From the NCBI GenBank assembly GCA_030836925.1, contig JAUPLK010000016.1, positions 1-12,131 on the forward strand: 12,131 nucleotides of DNA, given 5' to 3'. The DNA comes from Pseudomonadota bacterium (GTDB taxonomy: Bacteria; Pseudomonadota; Gammaproteobacteria; Steroidobacterales; GCA-2729495). A model generated the notes under the pieces. It searched no databases, had not been told where the DNA came from, and worked only from the letters and a program-made list of their open reading frames with translations. This document shows, piece by piece, positions 1-6,742 of this stretch (its first letter is position 1; each line of letters opens with the position of its first letter). Made by a program: the position numbers and the translations under genes.

Positions 1-1
1 T

Positions 2-310
2 TCAGTCAGCAGCAACGTCGGTCTGTATCTTTTCAGCCCGGAAGTGAACTGGTGTGTGGGCATGTCGGGCGCATTGCATGGCCTGTTGATCATCGGTGCA
101 CTGGACTGGATCAGGCAGGGCGATCGGGCTGGCTGGGTGCTGCTTGCGATCTGGATTGCAAAGCTGGCCTGGGAGCAGGCGAGCGGTGCCGTTCCCCTGT
201 CCACCGAAATGATCGGCGCCCCCGTCATCATCGATGCACACCTGTGGGGTGCGGCGGGTGGATTCCTGTTTGTGGCCGCTGAAGCCGCTGTGCGGAGGCT
301 GCGTGGCTGA
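2..310 (+). CDS. rrtA: Rhombosortase-like rhomboid-family intramembrane serine protease, C-terminal part
   Basis: The 5' end lies outside the window: the reading frame is open from base 2, so the internal GTG at 44 is not the start. Rhombosortases are polytopic inner-membrane serine proteases that cleave proteins carrying a C-terminal GlyGly-CTERM sorting tag. The visible part holds the rhomboid active-site signature G-M-S-G-A-L-H-G, with the candidate nucleophile Ser encoded at 65-67, followed by hydrophobic membrane segments. A second conserved block, I-D-A-H-L-W-G-A, carries the candidate catalytic His at 239-241, and the protein ends in a short basic tail. About 102 residues are visible, consistent with the last half of a roughly 190-200 residue family member. 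No GlyGly-CTERM substrate is encoded in the window. It lies 61 nt upstream of fabG, where fabD would normally be expected. An ordinary GlpG-type rhomboid is the alternative; the spacing and the DAHLWGA block favour rhombosortase. Confidence 0.8.
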   Translation, partial: SVSSNVGLYLFSPEVNWCVGMSGALHGLLIIGALDWIRQGDRAGWVLLAIWIAKLAWEQASGAVPLSTEMIGAPVIIDAHLWGAAGGFLFVAAEAAVRRLRG

Positions 311-337
311 AGGCGGAGCAACTCTGCAAGCCCTGTC

Positions 338-343
338 TATAAT
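338..343 (+). promoter_or_regulatory. Candidate sigma-70 -10 element for fabG
   Basis: A perfect TATAAT hexamer lies 28 nt upstream of the fabG start codon, in the short gap after the rhombosortase stop. Transcription would begin near 350 and give a leader of about 22 nt containing the GGAG ribosome-binding site at 361-364. The -35 region is poor: GGAGCA at 315-320 with a 17-bp spacer matches only the last two consensus bases. If real, the promoter would make fabG the first gene of its own transcript, separate from the rhombosortase. Confidence 0.45.
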
Positions 344-371
344 GAACACCCTGATATTCCGGAGATGAGAC

Positions 372-1136
372 TTGGACAAGCCAGCTGCACTCTTTTCACT
401 TGCCGGTGAGCGGGCGCTCGTTACCGGCGCCACGCGCGGCATAGGCGCGGCCATTGCCGATCTGCTCGGGCAGGCTGGTGCGACGGTGATCGGTACCGCG
501 ACCACCGCAGAAGGTGCTGCGGCGATCACGGCCAGGTTCCAGGCGCATGGCATCGCGGGCAGGGGGGTGGTGCTGGATGCTTCGCAGTCGTCGGCTGTCA
601 GCGCGGTCGAGTCGGATATCAGTGCCAACGAAGGTGCGATCAGCATTCTGGTCAATAATGCGGGCATCACGCGCGACAATCTGCTGATGCGCATGAAGGA
701 GGAAGAATGGCAGGCGGTGATCGACACCAACCTCTCCGCCGTGTTCCTGACCTGCAAGACATTCATGCGCGGCATGCTCAAGGCCCGCCACGGCCGGATC
801 ATCAATATCTCGTCGGTGGTTGGCGTGATGGGCAACCCGGGCCAGACCAACTATGCGGCAGCGAAGGCCGGCATGATCGGTTTCAGCAAGGCCATGGCCC
901 GCGAGGTGGCCAGCCGTGGCATCACCGTCAACGTCATTGCGCCGGGCTTCATCTCCACCGACATGACCGCAGGACTCGCCGAGGCCCAGCGCAAGGAGCT
1001 CGAGGCGCGCGTACCCCTGCAGCGTCTGGGCACGGTAGATGACGTGGCAGCGGCAGCACTGTTTCTGGCCGGGCGCTCCGGCAGCTATGTGACCGGAGAG
1101 ACCCTGCATGTCAACGGCGGTATGGTCATGCCCTGA
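372..1136 (+). CDS. fabG: 3-oxoacyl-[acyl-carrier-protein] reductase FabG
   Basis: FabG is the NADPH-dependent reductase that converts 3-oxoacyl-ACP to (R)-3-hydroxyacyl-ACP in the elongation cycle of type II fatty acid synthesis (cytoplasmic, tetrameric). The 254-residue protein is a classical short-chain dehydrogenase of the usual length. It has the cofactor motif T-G-A-T-R-G-I-G (residues 18-25), N-N-A-G (95-98), the catalytic tetrad Asn120, Ser148, Tyr161 and Lys165, then the P-G-F motif and the C-terminal V-N-G-G-M block. The start is a TTG at 372, preceded by GGAG (361-364) with 7-nt spacing. An in-frame TGA at 366-368 and the lack of another start before the Rossmann strand make this choice nearly forced. 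acpP and fabF follow, so this is the fatty-acid FabG rather than a catabolic SDR. fabD, usually just upstream, is absent. Confidence 0.95.
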   Translation: MDKPAALFSLAGERALVTGATRGIGAAIADLLGQAGATVIGTATTAEGAAAITARFQAHGIAGRGVVLDASQSSAVSAVESDISANEGAISILVNNAGITRDNLLMRMKEEEWQAVIDTNLSAVFLTCKTFMRGMLKARHGRIINISSVVGVMGNPGQTNYAAAKAGMIGFSKAMAREVASRGITVNVIAPGFISTDMTAGLAEAQRKELEARVPLQRLGTVDDVAAAALFLAGRSGSYVTGETLHVNGGMVMP

Positions 1137-1169
1137 TCCGGATTTCCGGGTCTGAACAAGGTTTTTTTT
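1135..1169 (+). terminator. Weak terminator-like hairpin and T-tract after fabG
   Basis: A 7-bp stem with one G-T wobble (1135-1141 with 1146-1152, loop ATTT) begins inside the fabG stop codon. A run of eight T (1162-1169) follows only after a 9-nt gap, so this is not a canonical intrinsic terminator. It could cause partial termination or pausing, leaving acpP more dependent on its own promoter. Confidence 0.3.
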
Positions 1170-1199
1170 GCAATGCTAGATTGACCGGTAGGCTTAACC

Positions 1200-1205
1200 T
1201 AGAAT
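1200..1205 (+). promoter_or_regulatory. Candidate -10 element for acpP
   Basis: TAGAAT (5 of 6 match to TATAAT) lies in the 151-nt fabG-acpP gap, 82 nt before the acpP start. The best -35-like word, TTGACC at 1181-1186, is only 13 nt away, which is too close. At the normal 17-nt spacing stands TAGATT (1177-1182), a 3 of 6 match. Separate transcription of acpP is known in other bacteria because ACP is needed at very high level, and the unusually long leader fits that. The exact element is uncertain. Confidence 0.3.
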
Positions 1206-1287
1206 ACCCGCCCGTTGGGGCACTCATTCTGGCGGAGACACGCCGGGTACCGCCGTTTTAGGACTCACGAGAAGAGGACATAGAGAC

Positions 1288-1530
1288 ATGAGCAGCATTG
1301 AGGAACAGGTCAAGAGCATCGTTGCCGAACAGCTCGGTGTGAAGGAAGAAGAAGTCACCAACAAGGCCTCGTTTGTGGATGACCTTGGCGCGGATTCCCT
1401 GGATACGGTTGAGCTGGTCATGGCGCTCGAAGAAGAGTTCGAGACCGAAATTCCGGATGAGGATGCCGAGAAGATCAAGACGGTTCAGCAGGCCATCGAC
1501 TACATCACCCAGCGGGCTGCTGCATCCTGA
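1288..1530 (+). CDS. acpP: Acyl carrier protein AcpP
   Basis: AcpP is the small acidic carrier that holds growing acyl chains as thioesters on a 4'-phosphopantetheine arm and delivers them to every enzyme of type II fatty acid synthesis, and to lipid A and phospholipid synthesis. The 80-residue length is typical. The prosthetic-group attachment motif D-S-L is at residues 36-38, with Ser37 the modified residue, inside G-A-D-S-L-D-T-V-E-L. The acidic helix II and III residues that dock on partner enzymes follow (E-E-E-F-E-T-E-I-P-D-E-D). The start has AGAGGA at 1273-1278, 9 nt upstream. The gene stands in the classical fabG-acpP-fabF order, with the largest upstream gap of the cluster (151 nt), consistent with its own strong expression. 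Identification is certain. Confidence 0.98.
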   Translation: MSSIEEQVKSIVAEQLGVKEEEVTNKASFVDDLGADSLDTVELVMALEEEFETEIPDEDAEKIKTVQQAIDYITQRAAAS

Positions 1531-1586
1531 GCTTCGTTTCCGCTCCCGGGGCACTTCAGTCCGCTTTGTTTCGAGGGTAGACCGGC

Positions 1587-2825
1587 ATGTCCAGCCGTCG
1601 CGTCGTCGTTACCGGCATGGGAATCATTGCTCCCGTAGGCAATGATGTGGAGACCGCCTGGGCGCAGGTGGTTTCCGGTCGCAGTGGTATTGGTCCGATC
1701 ACCGATTTTGACGCCAGTCAGTTCTCGACGACGATCGGTGGCAGCATCCGCAACTTCGATGCGAGCCAGTACATCCCGCCCAAAGAGCAGAAAAAAATGG
1801 ATCCGTTCATCCATTTTGGCATCGCGGCGGCACAGCAGGCGGTTGCACATGCCGGCCTGGCATCTGCGGCTTATGCACCTGACCGGGTCGGCGTGGCCAT
1901 TGGTTCCGGAATCGGCGGGCTGGGCACGATCGAGGGCAATTTTGTCCGCTACACCGAAGGCGGGCCGCGCAAGATTTCCCCGTTCTTTGTCCCGGCCAGC
2001 ATCATCAACATGATTTCCGGCCATATTTCGATCCAGTACGATTTCCGTGGTCCGAACATCGCGCTGGTGAGCGCCTGCACCACGTCCACCCACTGCATCG
2101 GCATGGCTGCCCGCCTGATCGCCTATGGCGATGCTGACGTCATGCTGGCCGGCGGGGCAGAGCATGGGCTCACGCCACTGGGCCTCGGTGGTTTCTGTTC
2201 GGCTCGCGCGCTCTCCCAGCGCAATGACGATCCGCAGGGTGCCAGCCGTCCGTGGGACACTGACCGGGACGGTTTCGTGCTCAGCGATGGCGCGGCCTGC
2301 CTGGTGCTTGAGGAATATGAGGCGGCGCGCCGGCGGGGTGCGCAGATCCTGGCCGAGGTCGTGGGTTTTGGCATGAGTGCCGATGCGCATCACATCACGG
2401 CACCGGCCGAGACCGGCGATGGTGCACAGGCCAGCATGCGGGCCGCACTGAAAGACGCCAGAATGAATCCGGAAGATCTGCAGTACATCAATGCACACGG
2501 TACTTCCACCCCGCTGGGTGATGCGGCTGAAACGCGCGCCGTGCGCTCGGTTTTCGGTGCGCACGCAGACCGGCTGGCGGTGAGTTCCACCAAGTCCACG
2601 ACCGGACACCTGCTGGGCGCTGCTGGTGCGGTCGAAGCGGTGTTCAGCATACTTGCCATTCGCGATCAGGTCGCACCGCCGACCATCAACCTGCACAGTC
2701 CGGGACCGGGCTGCGATCTGGATTACGTACCGAATACCGCACGCAAGATGTCGATCAACGCGGTGTTGAGCAATTCATTCGGCTTTGGCGGCACCAACGG
2801 CAGCCTCATTTTCCGGCGCGTCTGA
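1587..2825 (+). CDS. fabF: 3-oxoacyl-[acyl-carrier-protein] synthase II, FabF
   Basis: FabF (KAS II) is a decarboxylating condensing enzyme that joins acyl-ACP to malonyl-ACP. It elongates the acyl chain and in many bacteria controls temperature-dependent unsaturated chain length. The 412-residue protein has the full thiolase-fold active site: Cys164 in S-A-C-T-T-S-T-H, His304 in N-A-H-G-T-S-T, Lys336, and His341 in T-G-H-L-L-G-A-A-G. The gatekeeper Phe400 is in F-G-F-G-G-T-N. This Cys-His-His arrangement and length match FabF rather than FabH (Cys-His-Asn). The start ATG has GAGGG at 1573-1577, 9 nt upstream. It lies 56 nt after acpP, as in most gammaproteobacteria. FabB is the near relative; position next to acpP favours FabF. 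Confidence 0.97.
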   Translation: MSSRRVVVTGMGIIAPVGNDVETAWAQVVSGRSGIGPITDFDASQFSTTIGGSIRNFDASQYIPPKEQKKMDPFIHFGIAAAQQAVAHAGLASAAYAPDRVGVAIGSGIGGLGTIEGNFVRYTEGGPRKISPFFVPASIINMISGHISIQYDFRGPNIALVSACTTSTHCIGMAARLIAYGDADVMLAGGAEHGLTPLGLGGFCSARALSQRNDDPQGASRPWDTDRDGFVLSDGAACLVLEEYEAARRRGAQILAEVVGFGMSADAHHITAPAETGDGAQASMRAALKDARMNPEDLQYINAHGTSTPLGDAAETRAVRSVFGAHADRLAVSSTKSTTGHLLGAAGAVEAVFSILAIRDQVAPPTINLHSPGPGCDLDYVPNTARKMSINAVLSNSFGFGGTNGSLIFRRV

Positions 2826-2831
2826 GCTCCA

Positions 2832-2852
2832 GTTGCCGGCCGCGCCGGCAAT
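2832..2852. repeat. Short perfect inverted repeat between fabF and pabB
   Basis: TTGCCGGC (2833-2840) pairs perfectly with GCCGGCAA (2844-2851) across a 3-nt loop, extendable by one G-T pair. It starts 7 nt after the fabF stop and ends 20 nt before the pabB start. No T-run follows, so it is not an obvious intrinsic terminator. It could protect the 3' end of the fatty-acid mRNA from exonucleases or lower read-through into the folate genes. Confidence 0.5.
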
Positions 2853-2871
2853 GCATCGGTAGCGGTCTTAA

Positions 2872-4272
2872 ATGGCAGTGATCCGGTCCATGCCCACCAA
2901 AACGCCACTGCCGGCGGATATCGATCTTCTCGATTTGCATGTTCATGCGCCCGGGCGTTATCCCTTCCTGCTGGAAAGCGTTGCTGGCGGAACGCCACAG
3001 GGGCGTTTCGATATCCTGTTTGCATTCCCGGGTGAGTCACTTCGCCTCGATGATCACTGGACACTGTCGGGAAAGCACGCCGGTCAACCCGGTCAGGGCT
3101 TTCTGAACGCTTTGGATGCCTGGTGGGCTGCAGAGCGTGGTGACGATGCTCATGCCCGTGCCCAGGACGAGGCATTACCGGAATTGCCGTTCAGGGGCGG
3201 CTGGTTTGTATTTCTGGCCTATGAACTGGTCCGCGAGACGGAGCCGACCGTACAGCCTGCGGCACTGCCCGGTTTCCCGGTTGCGCTGGCTGTGCGTGTG
3301 CCGGTCGCGCTGATCCGTGCCCGCGACAGTGGCCAGCTCTGGTTGTCGAGTGAGCCCGGCCATGAGGCAGCCATCATGCAGGTCACTGCGGATATCGAAG
3401 CGATCAGCGCAGCCAGAGGGCCTGCGGCTGCCGAAGCGCAACAGCTGGCAGCAAATATCGCCGAGCCGGACCCGGACGAGTTCCTGACTGCAGTCGCCAG
3501 GGCGCGTGATCTGATCAGCGCCGGCGATGTTTTTCAGGTCAACCTGGCCCGTCAATGGAGCGGTAAGCTGCAGGCGGGGGTCCAGCCCTGGCAGATCTAC
3601 CGGCGGCTGCGCGAGGTCAATCCGGCACCGTTTTCAGGCCTGGCTACGTTTGGCGAGCAGGCAATTGTCAGTTCATCGCCGGAGCGGCTGGTGCGGGTCA
3701 GCCGGGGGCGAGTCGAGACCCGGCCCATCGCCGGAACGCGGCCGCGGGCCGGTGTTGCGGAACTGGAGGATGAGCGACGCAGTACCCTGCTCGGCAATGC
3801 CAAGGAACGCGCGGAGCACGTGATGCTGATCGATCTCGAGCGCAACGATCTCGGCAGGGTCTGCGTGCCCGGCACGATAAGCGTGGACGAACTGATGACA
3901 GTCGAATCCTATGCCCATGTCCACCACATCGTCTCCAACATCCGTGGCGAACTGCGACCTGATGTCACGCCAGGCATGCTGATGAGAGCGGTTTTCCCGG
4001 GCGGTACGATCACCGGATGCCCGAAGGTGCGCTGCATGGAGATCATCCGCGATCTGGAGACGCAGGCACGCGGCCCGTATACCGGTTCGATGGGATACCT
4101 GAATCACGACGGCAGCTGTGATTTCAATATTCTCATCCGCACGATTCAGGTCCGTGGCGAGATGTTTGCACTTTCGGCGGGCAGTGGCATCGTTGCCGAT
4201 TCCGTCGCGGAGCGGGAACTCGAGGAAACCCGCGCCAAGGCGAAGGGCATGCTGCTCGCGCTGGAGACCTGA
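2872..4272 (+). CDS. pabB: Aminodeoxychorismate synthase component I (PabB-like), chorismate-binding enzyme
   Basis: PabB converts chorismate plus ammonia (from a PabA/TrpG glutaminase, not encoded here) to 4-amino-4-deoxychorismate, the first step to p-aminobenzoate and folate. The 466-residue protein has the N-terminal anthranilate-synthase-I domain (about 15-170, with L-L-E-S at 33-36) and the C-terminal chorismate-binding domain (about 200-460). The latter shows S-S-P-E-R-L (268-273), L-I-D-L-E-R-N-D-L-G-R (319-329), F-P-G-G-T-I-T-G-C-P-K (375-385) and G-S-G-I-V-A-D-S (437-444). Oddly, the signature at 285-289 reads P-I-A-G-T, the TrpE form, where E. coli PabB has P-I-K-G-T with a catalytic Lys. 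Immediate linkage to pabC (6 nt) argues for folate rather than tryptophan synthesis, but anthranilate synthase activity cannot be excluded. The start at 2872 has no clear ribosome-binding site; ATG 2890 is an alternative. Confidence 0.85.
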   Translation: MAVIRSMPTKTPLPADIDLLDLHVHAPGRYPFLLESVAGGTPQGRFDILFAFPGESLRLDDHWTLSGKHAGQPGQGFLNALDAWWAAERGDDAHARAQDEALPELPFRGGWFVFLAYELVRETEPTVQPAALPGFPVALAVRVPVALIRARDSGQLWLSSEPGHEAAIMQVTADIEAISAARGPAAAEAQQLAANIAEPDPDEFLTAVARARDLISAGDVFQVNLARQWSGKLQAGVQPWQIYRRLREVNPAPFSGLATFGEQAIVSSSPERLVRVSRGRVETRPIAGTRPRAGVAELEDERRSTLLGNAKERAEHVMLIDLERNDLGRVCVPGTISVDELMTVESYAHVHHIVSNIRGELRPDVTPGMLMRAVFPGGTITGCPKVRCMEIIRDLETQARGPYTGSMGYLNHDGSCDFNILIRTIQVRGEMFALSAGSGIVADSVAERELEETRAKAKGMLLALET

Positions 4273-4278
4273 CAGTCC

Positions 4279-5106
4279 ATGGAGCAGTTCTGGATCAATG
4301 GCGTACCCGGGCGGCTGATCGATATCACCGATCGCGGCCTGACCTATGGGGACGGCCTCTTCGAAACCATGGCGATCCGCCGTTACACCCCGCGATTTCT
4401 GGATCTGCATCTGGACCGGTTGTATGCCGGTGCGGCCCGTCTCGGCTTGCCGGCACCGGAGCGCGACAAGCTGCATGGGCAGCTGACGGTTGCTGCAGCC
4501 GGGATCGATGAGGGCGTGATGAAACTGATCCTGACCCGCGGGCCGGGCCCCCGCGGCTACGCGCCGCCGCAGCGACAGGCCCCGACCGTGGCCTGGGGTG
4601 TGCAAAGTCAGGCGGTCCAGCAATCGACGCAGATCCGGGTGCGCTGGTGTGCGACCATCGCCGGACGCAATCCGGTTACTGCGGGGCTCAAGACGCTGTG
4701 TCGCCTCGAGCAGGTGCTTGCCCGTGCTGAATGGCAGGATGCATCGATTGCCGAGGGTCTGATGTGCGATGAACTGGGACTGCTGACGGGTGGCACCGCC
4801 AGTAATGTATTTTTGGTTACCGGTGGCAGTCTGTGGACGCCTGCGGTTACCCACGCGGGTATCAGTGGCGTGATGCGTCGCGTGATCCTGCAGCAGGCGC
4901 GCGGGAACGGCATCGAGGCCAGCGAGACAGCCGTGACAAGGCAAGTCCTGCTGGAGGCGGACGAGGTGTTCATCAGCAACGCGCTGATCGGGATACGGCC
5001 GGTGGTGCAACTGGAGGGGCGTCGGTGGAGTCCCGGTCCGGTGACGCGGAGCCTGGCTGGGCAACTCGTGAATCTGGGTGTGTACGAGTGCGCCGGCAGC
5101 TGCTGA
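4279..5106 (+). CDS. pabC: Aminodeoxychorismate lyase PabC (class IV PLP-dependent aminotransferase fold)
   Basis: PabC removes pyruvate from 4-amino-4-deoxychorismate to give p-aminobenzoate for folate synthesis, using pyridoxal phosphate. The 275-residue protein shows the class IV fold: D-R-G-L-T-Y-G-D-G-L-F-E-T at 18-30, the PLP Lys138 in G-L-K-T-L-C-R-L-E-Q (like the IKHLNRLEQ segment of E. coli PabC), the G-T-A-S-N-V-F block at 172-178, and a late N-A-L segment (234-236). The acidic residue usually found just before the last block (T-E in E. coli) is replaced by Gly171. D-amino-acid or branched-chain aminotransferases share the fold, but the RLEQ motif and position after pabB support the lyase. 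The ATG lies 6 nt after the pabB stop, with GGAG at 4263-4266, about 12 nt upstream. The end overlaps mltG by 19 nt. Confidence 0.92.
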   Translation: MEQFWINGVPGRLIDITDRGLTYGDGLFETMAIRRYTPRFLDLHLDRLYAGAARLGLPAPERDKLHGQLTVAAAGIDEGVMKLILTRGPGPRGYAPPQRQAPTVAWGVQSQAVQQSTQIRVRWCATIAGRNPVTAGLKTLCRLEQVLARAEWQDASIAEGLMCDELGLLTGGTASNVFLVTGGSLWTPAVTHAGISGVMRRVILQQARGNGIEASETAVTRQVLLEADEVFISNALIGIRPVVQLEGRRWSPGPVTRSLAGQLVNLGVYECAGSC

Positions 5107-6107
5107 TATTGGGCGGTGCGATGGCACTGGCGATCGTTGCCGGTGGCTTCTGGCTGCGCAGTTATCTGTACACCCCGCTGCCCGTGAGTGCGGATGGATA
5201 TCGGCTTGAAGTGCCGGCCGGCGCGTCTCTGGGCAGCGTCGCGCAGCAACTGGCTGCCGATGGCATCATTTCCGTACCCGGCGTACTCGCCCTGTACGGT
5301 CGATTGAGTGGTCAGGCCAGCCGGATCAAGGCTGGCGAGTATGTCCTCAACACCGGGCTCACTGCGCATGCCTTGCTGGCCGAACTGGTTGCGGGTCGTG
5401 TCCGGCTGCACAGCTTCACACTGGTGGAAGGCTGGACCGTCATGGAAACAGTGGCCGCCCTGCACAAGTCGGCAGCCATCAGGAAGACGCTTGCGCCTGC
5501 TGACGCCACGGCCCTGGCCGGGCAGCTTGGACTTGGTTTTCCGAGTGCCGAGGGGCAATTTCTCCCGGAAACCTACCTGTTTCCGCGCGGGACGACCGAT
5601 GCTGACCTGTTGCGCATGGCACATGCAGCCATGCAAGACGCCTTGAGCACGGCCTGGGAGGGCAGGGAACCTGGCCTGCCACTGCGCAGCTCCCAAGAGT
5701 TGCTGGTGCTGGCGTCAATCATCGAGCGTGAGACCGCGCTCGCCGCAGAACGACCACTGATTGCAGGTGTCTTCATGCGCCGCCTTGAAAAGGGAATGTT
5801 GCTGCAGACCGACCCCAGCGTGATCTACGGACTTGGCGCGCAATTCGATGGCAATCTCACCCGGCGTCACCTCGAGACGGATACGCCCTGGAATACCTAT
5901 ACGAGACCTGGTCTGCCACCCACGCCCATCGCATCGCCGGGCGTGGACGCCCTGCTGGCCGCGGCGCATCCCGCCCCCGGTACGGCCCTGTTCTTCGTCG
6001 CAACGGGCAGAGGTGATGGTAGTCATCGGTTCAGCACCACGCTGGCCGAGCACCAGAAGGCCGTTCGGCTGTATCTTGCCGCGTTAAAGGCTCAACCCAG
6101 ACAATGA
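5088..6107 (+). CDS. mltG: Endolytic peptidoglycan transglycosylase MltG (YceG family)
   Basis: MltG is an inner-membrane-anchored lytic transglycosylase that cleaves nascent glycan strands and so sets their length. With the GTG at 5088 as start the protein is 339 residues, matching the 340 of E. coli. It has a short basic N-terminus, one membrane anchor (about residues 5-25), a LysM-like region (about 36-85), and the catalytic domain with E-G-Q-F-L-P-E-T-Y-L-F-P (155-166) and S-I-I-E-R-E-T (210-216). Glu213 corresponds to the catalytic Glu218 of E. coli. The motif L-Q-T-D-P-S-V-I-Y-G and a P-T-P-I motif near 279 are also typical. The frame is open upstream inside pabC, but that part has no MltG character. 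The GTG sits just before the basic residues and membrane segment and overlaps pabC by 19 nt, suggesting coupling. Its ribosome-binding site is weak. A 4-nt ATGA overlap joins it to tmk. Confidence 0.93.
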   Translation: MRRQLLILGGAMALAIVAGGFWLRSYLYTPLPVSADGYRLEVPAGASLGSVAQQLAADGIISVPGVLALYGRLSGQASRIKAGEYVLNTGLTAHALLAELVAGRVRLHSFTLVEGWTVMETVAALHKSAAIRKTLAPADATALAGQLGLGFPSAEGQFLPETYLFPRGTTDADLLRMAHAAMQDALSTAWEGREPGLPLRSSQELLVLASIIERETALAAERPLIAGVFMRRLEKGMLLQTDPSVIYGLGAQFDGNLTRRHLETDTPWNTYTRPGLPPTPIASPGVDALLAAAHPAPGTALFFVATGRGDGSHRFSTTLAEHQKAVRLYLAALKAQPRQ

Positions 6108-6742
6108 ACAAGCCAGCACCAATGACCGGGCGCCTGATTACCGTCGAAGGTATCGAAGGCGTGGGCAAGTCCACCAACCTCGCCTTTGTGGCCGGAGAGC
6201 TACAAGGTGCCGGGCATGATGTGCTGTTGACACGGGAGCCGGGCGGAACTCCGCTGGGTGAAAGGATTCGGGAGTTGCTGCTCCAGCCCGGCAACGAAAT
6301 CGTGCCGATGGCTGAACTGCTGCTGCTGTTCGCAGCCCGGGCGGCTCACGTGGAGACGGTTATCCTGCCTGCACTGCAATCAGGTCGCTGGGTGGTCTGC
6401 GACCGGTTTACCGATGCCAGTCATGCCTACCAGGGGGGTGGCCGCGGTATCCCGGGTGCGACCATCGATGCGCTGGATCAGCTCGTCACGGGCGGGTTGC
6501 GTCCAGACCTGAGCCTGTTGCTGGATGTGCCCCTGGAGGTGTCGGCTGAGCGGCAGTCCGGGCGCGGTGATCGCGACCGTTTCGAGCGCGAGGCCGGTCC
6601 GTTTTTCAGGCGGGTGCGGGCACGCTATCTCGAGCTCGCCCAGGCACAGCCCGGGCGTATTCGCGTGATCAATGCGGCGCGTTCCTTGCCGGAAGTGCAG
6701 GCGGAGATTCGTCGCGTCTTGCAAGAATCGCTATTCAGATGA
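6104..6742 (+). CDS. tmk: Thymidylate kinase (dTMP kinase)
   Basis: Tmk phosphorylates dTMP to dTDP with ATP, an essential step in dTTP supply. The 212-residue protein has the P-loop G-I-E-G-V-G-K-S-T (16-24), the nucleotide-binding segment R-E-P-G-G-T-P-L-G-E (44-53), the D-R-F motif (100-102) followed by S-H-A-Y-Q-G-G-G-R-G, and an arginine-rich LID region S-G-R-G-D-R-D-R-F-E (152-161), the E. coli type with basic residues in the LID. The start ATG overlaps the mltG stop as ATGA; AAAGG at 6086-6090 lies 13 nt upstream. An internal ATG at 6122 (residue 7) would also begin just before the first strand, but the overlap and ribosome-binding site favour 6104. The end overlaps holB in the same ATGA manner. 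The tmk-holB pair is conserved in many proteobacteria. Confidence 0.96.
   Translation: MNKPAPMTGRLITVEGIEGVGKSTNLAFVAGELQGAGHDVLLTREPGGTPLGERIRELLLQPGNEIVPMAELLLLFAARAAHVETVILPALQSGRWVVCDRFTDASHAYQGGGRGIPGATIDALDQLVTGGLRPDLSLLLDVPLEVSAERQSGRGDRDRFEREAGPFFRRVRARYLELAQAQPGRIRVINAARSLPEVQAEIRRVLQESLFR

Noticed and set aside
1500..2696. 398-codon open frame on the minus strand opposite fabF
   Set aside because: Antisense shadow of a certain fabF gene; low-complexity Arg/His/Gly-rich composition and no motif.
4833..5087. N-terminal extension of mltG through the pabC coding region
   Set aside because: The extra residues are Arg/Gly/Ala-rich with no MltG character; the membrane anchor begins right after GTG 5088, which gives the usual family length.
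3673..5127. 484-codon open frame on the minus strand opposite pabB and pabC
   Set aside because: It lies fully antisense to two genes with complete family motifs, has a His/Arg/Gln-rich composition typical of antisense frames in GC-rich DNA, and shows no recognisable domain.
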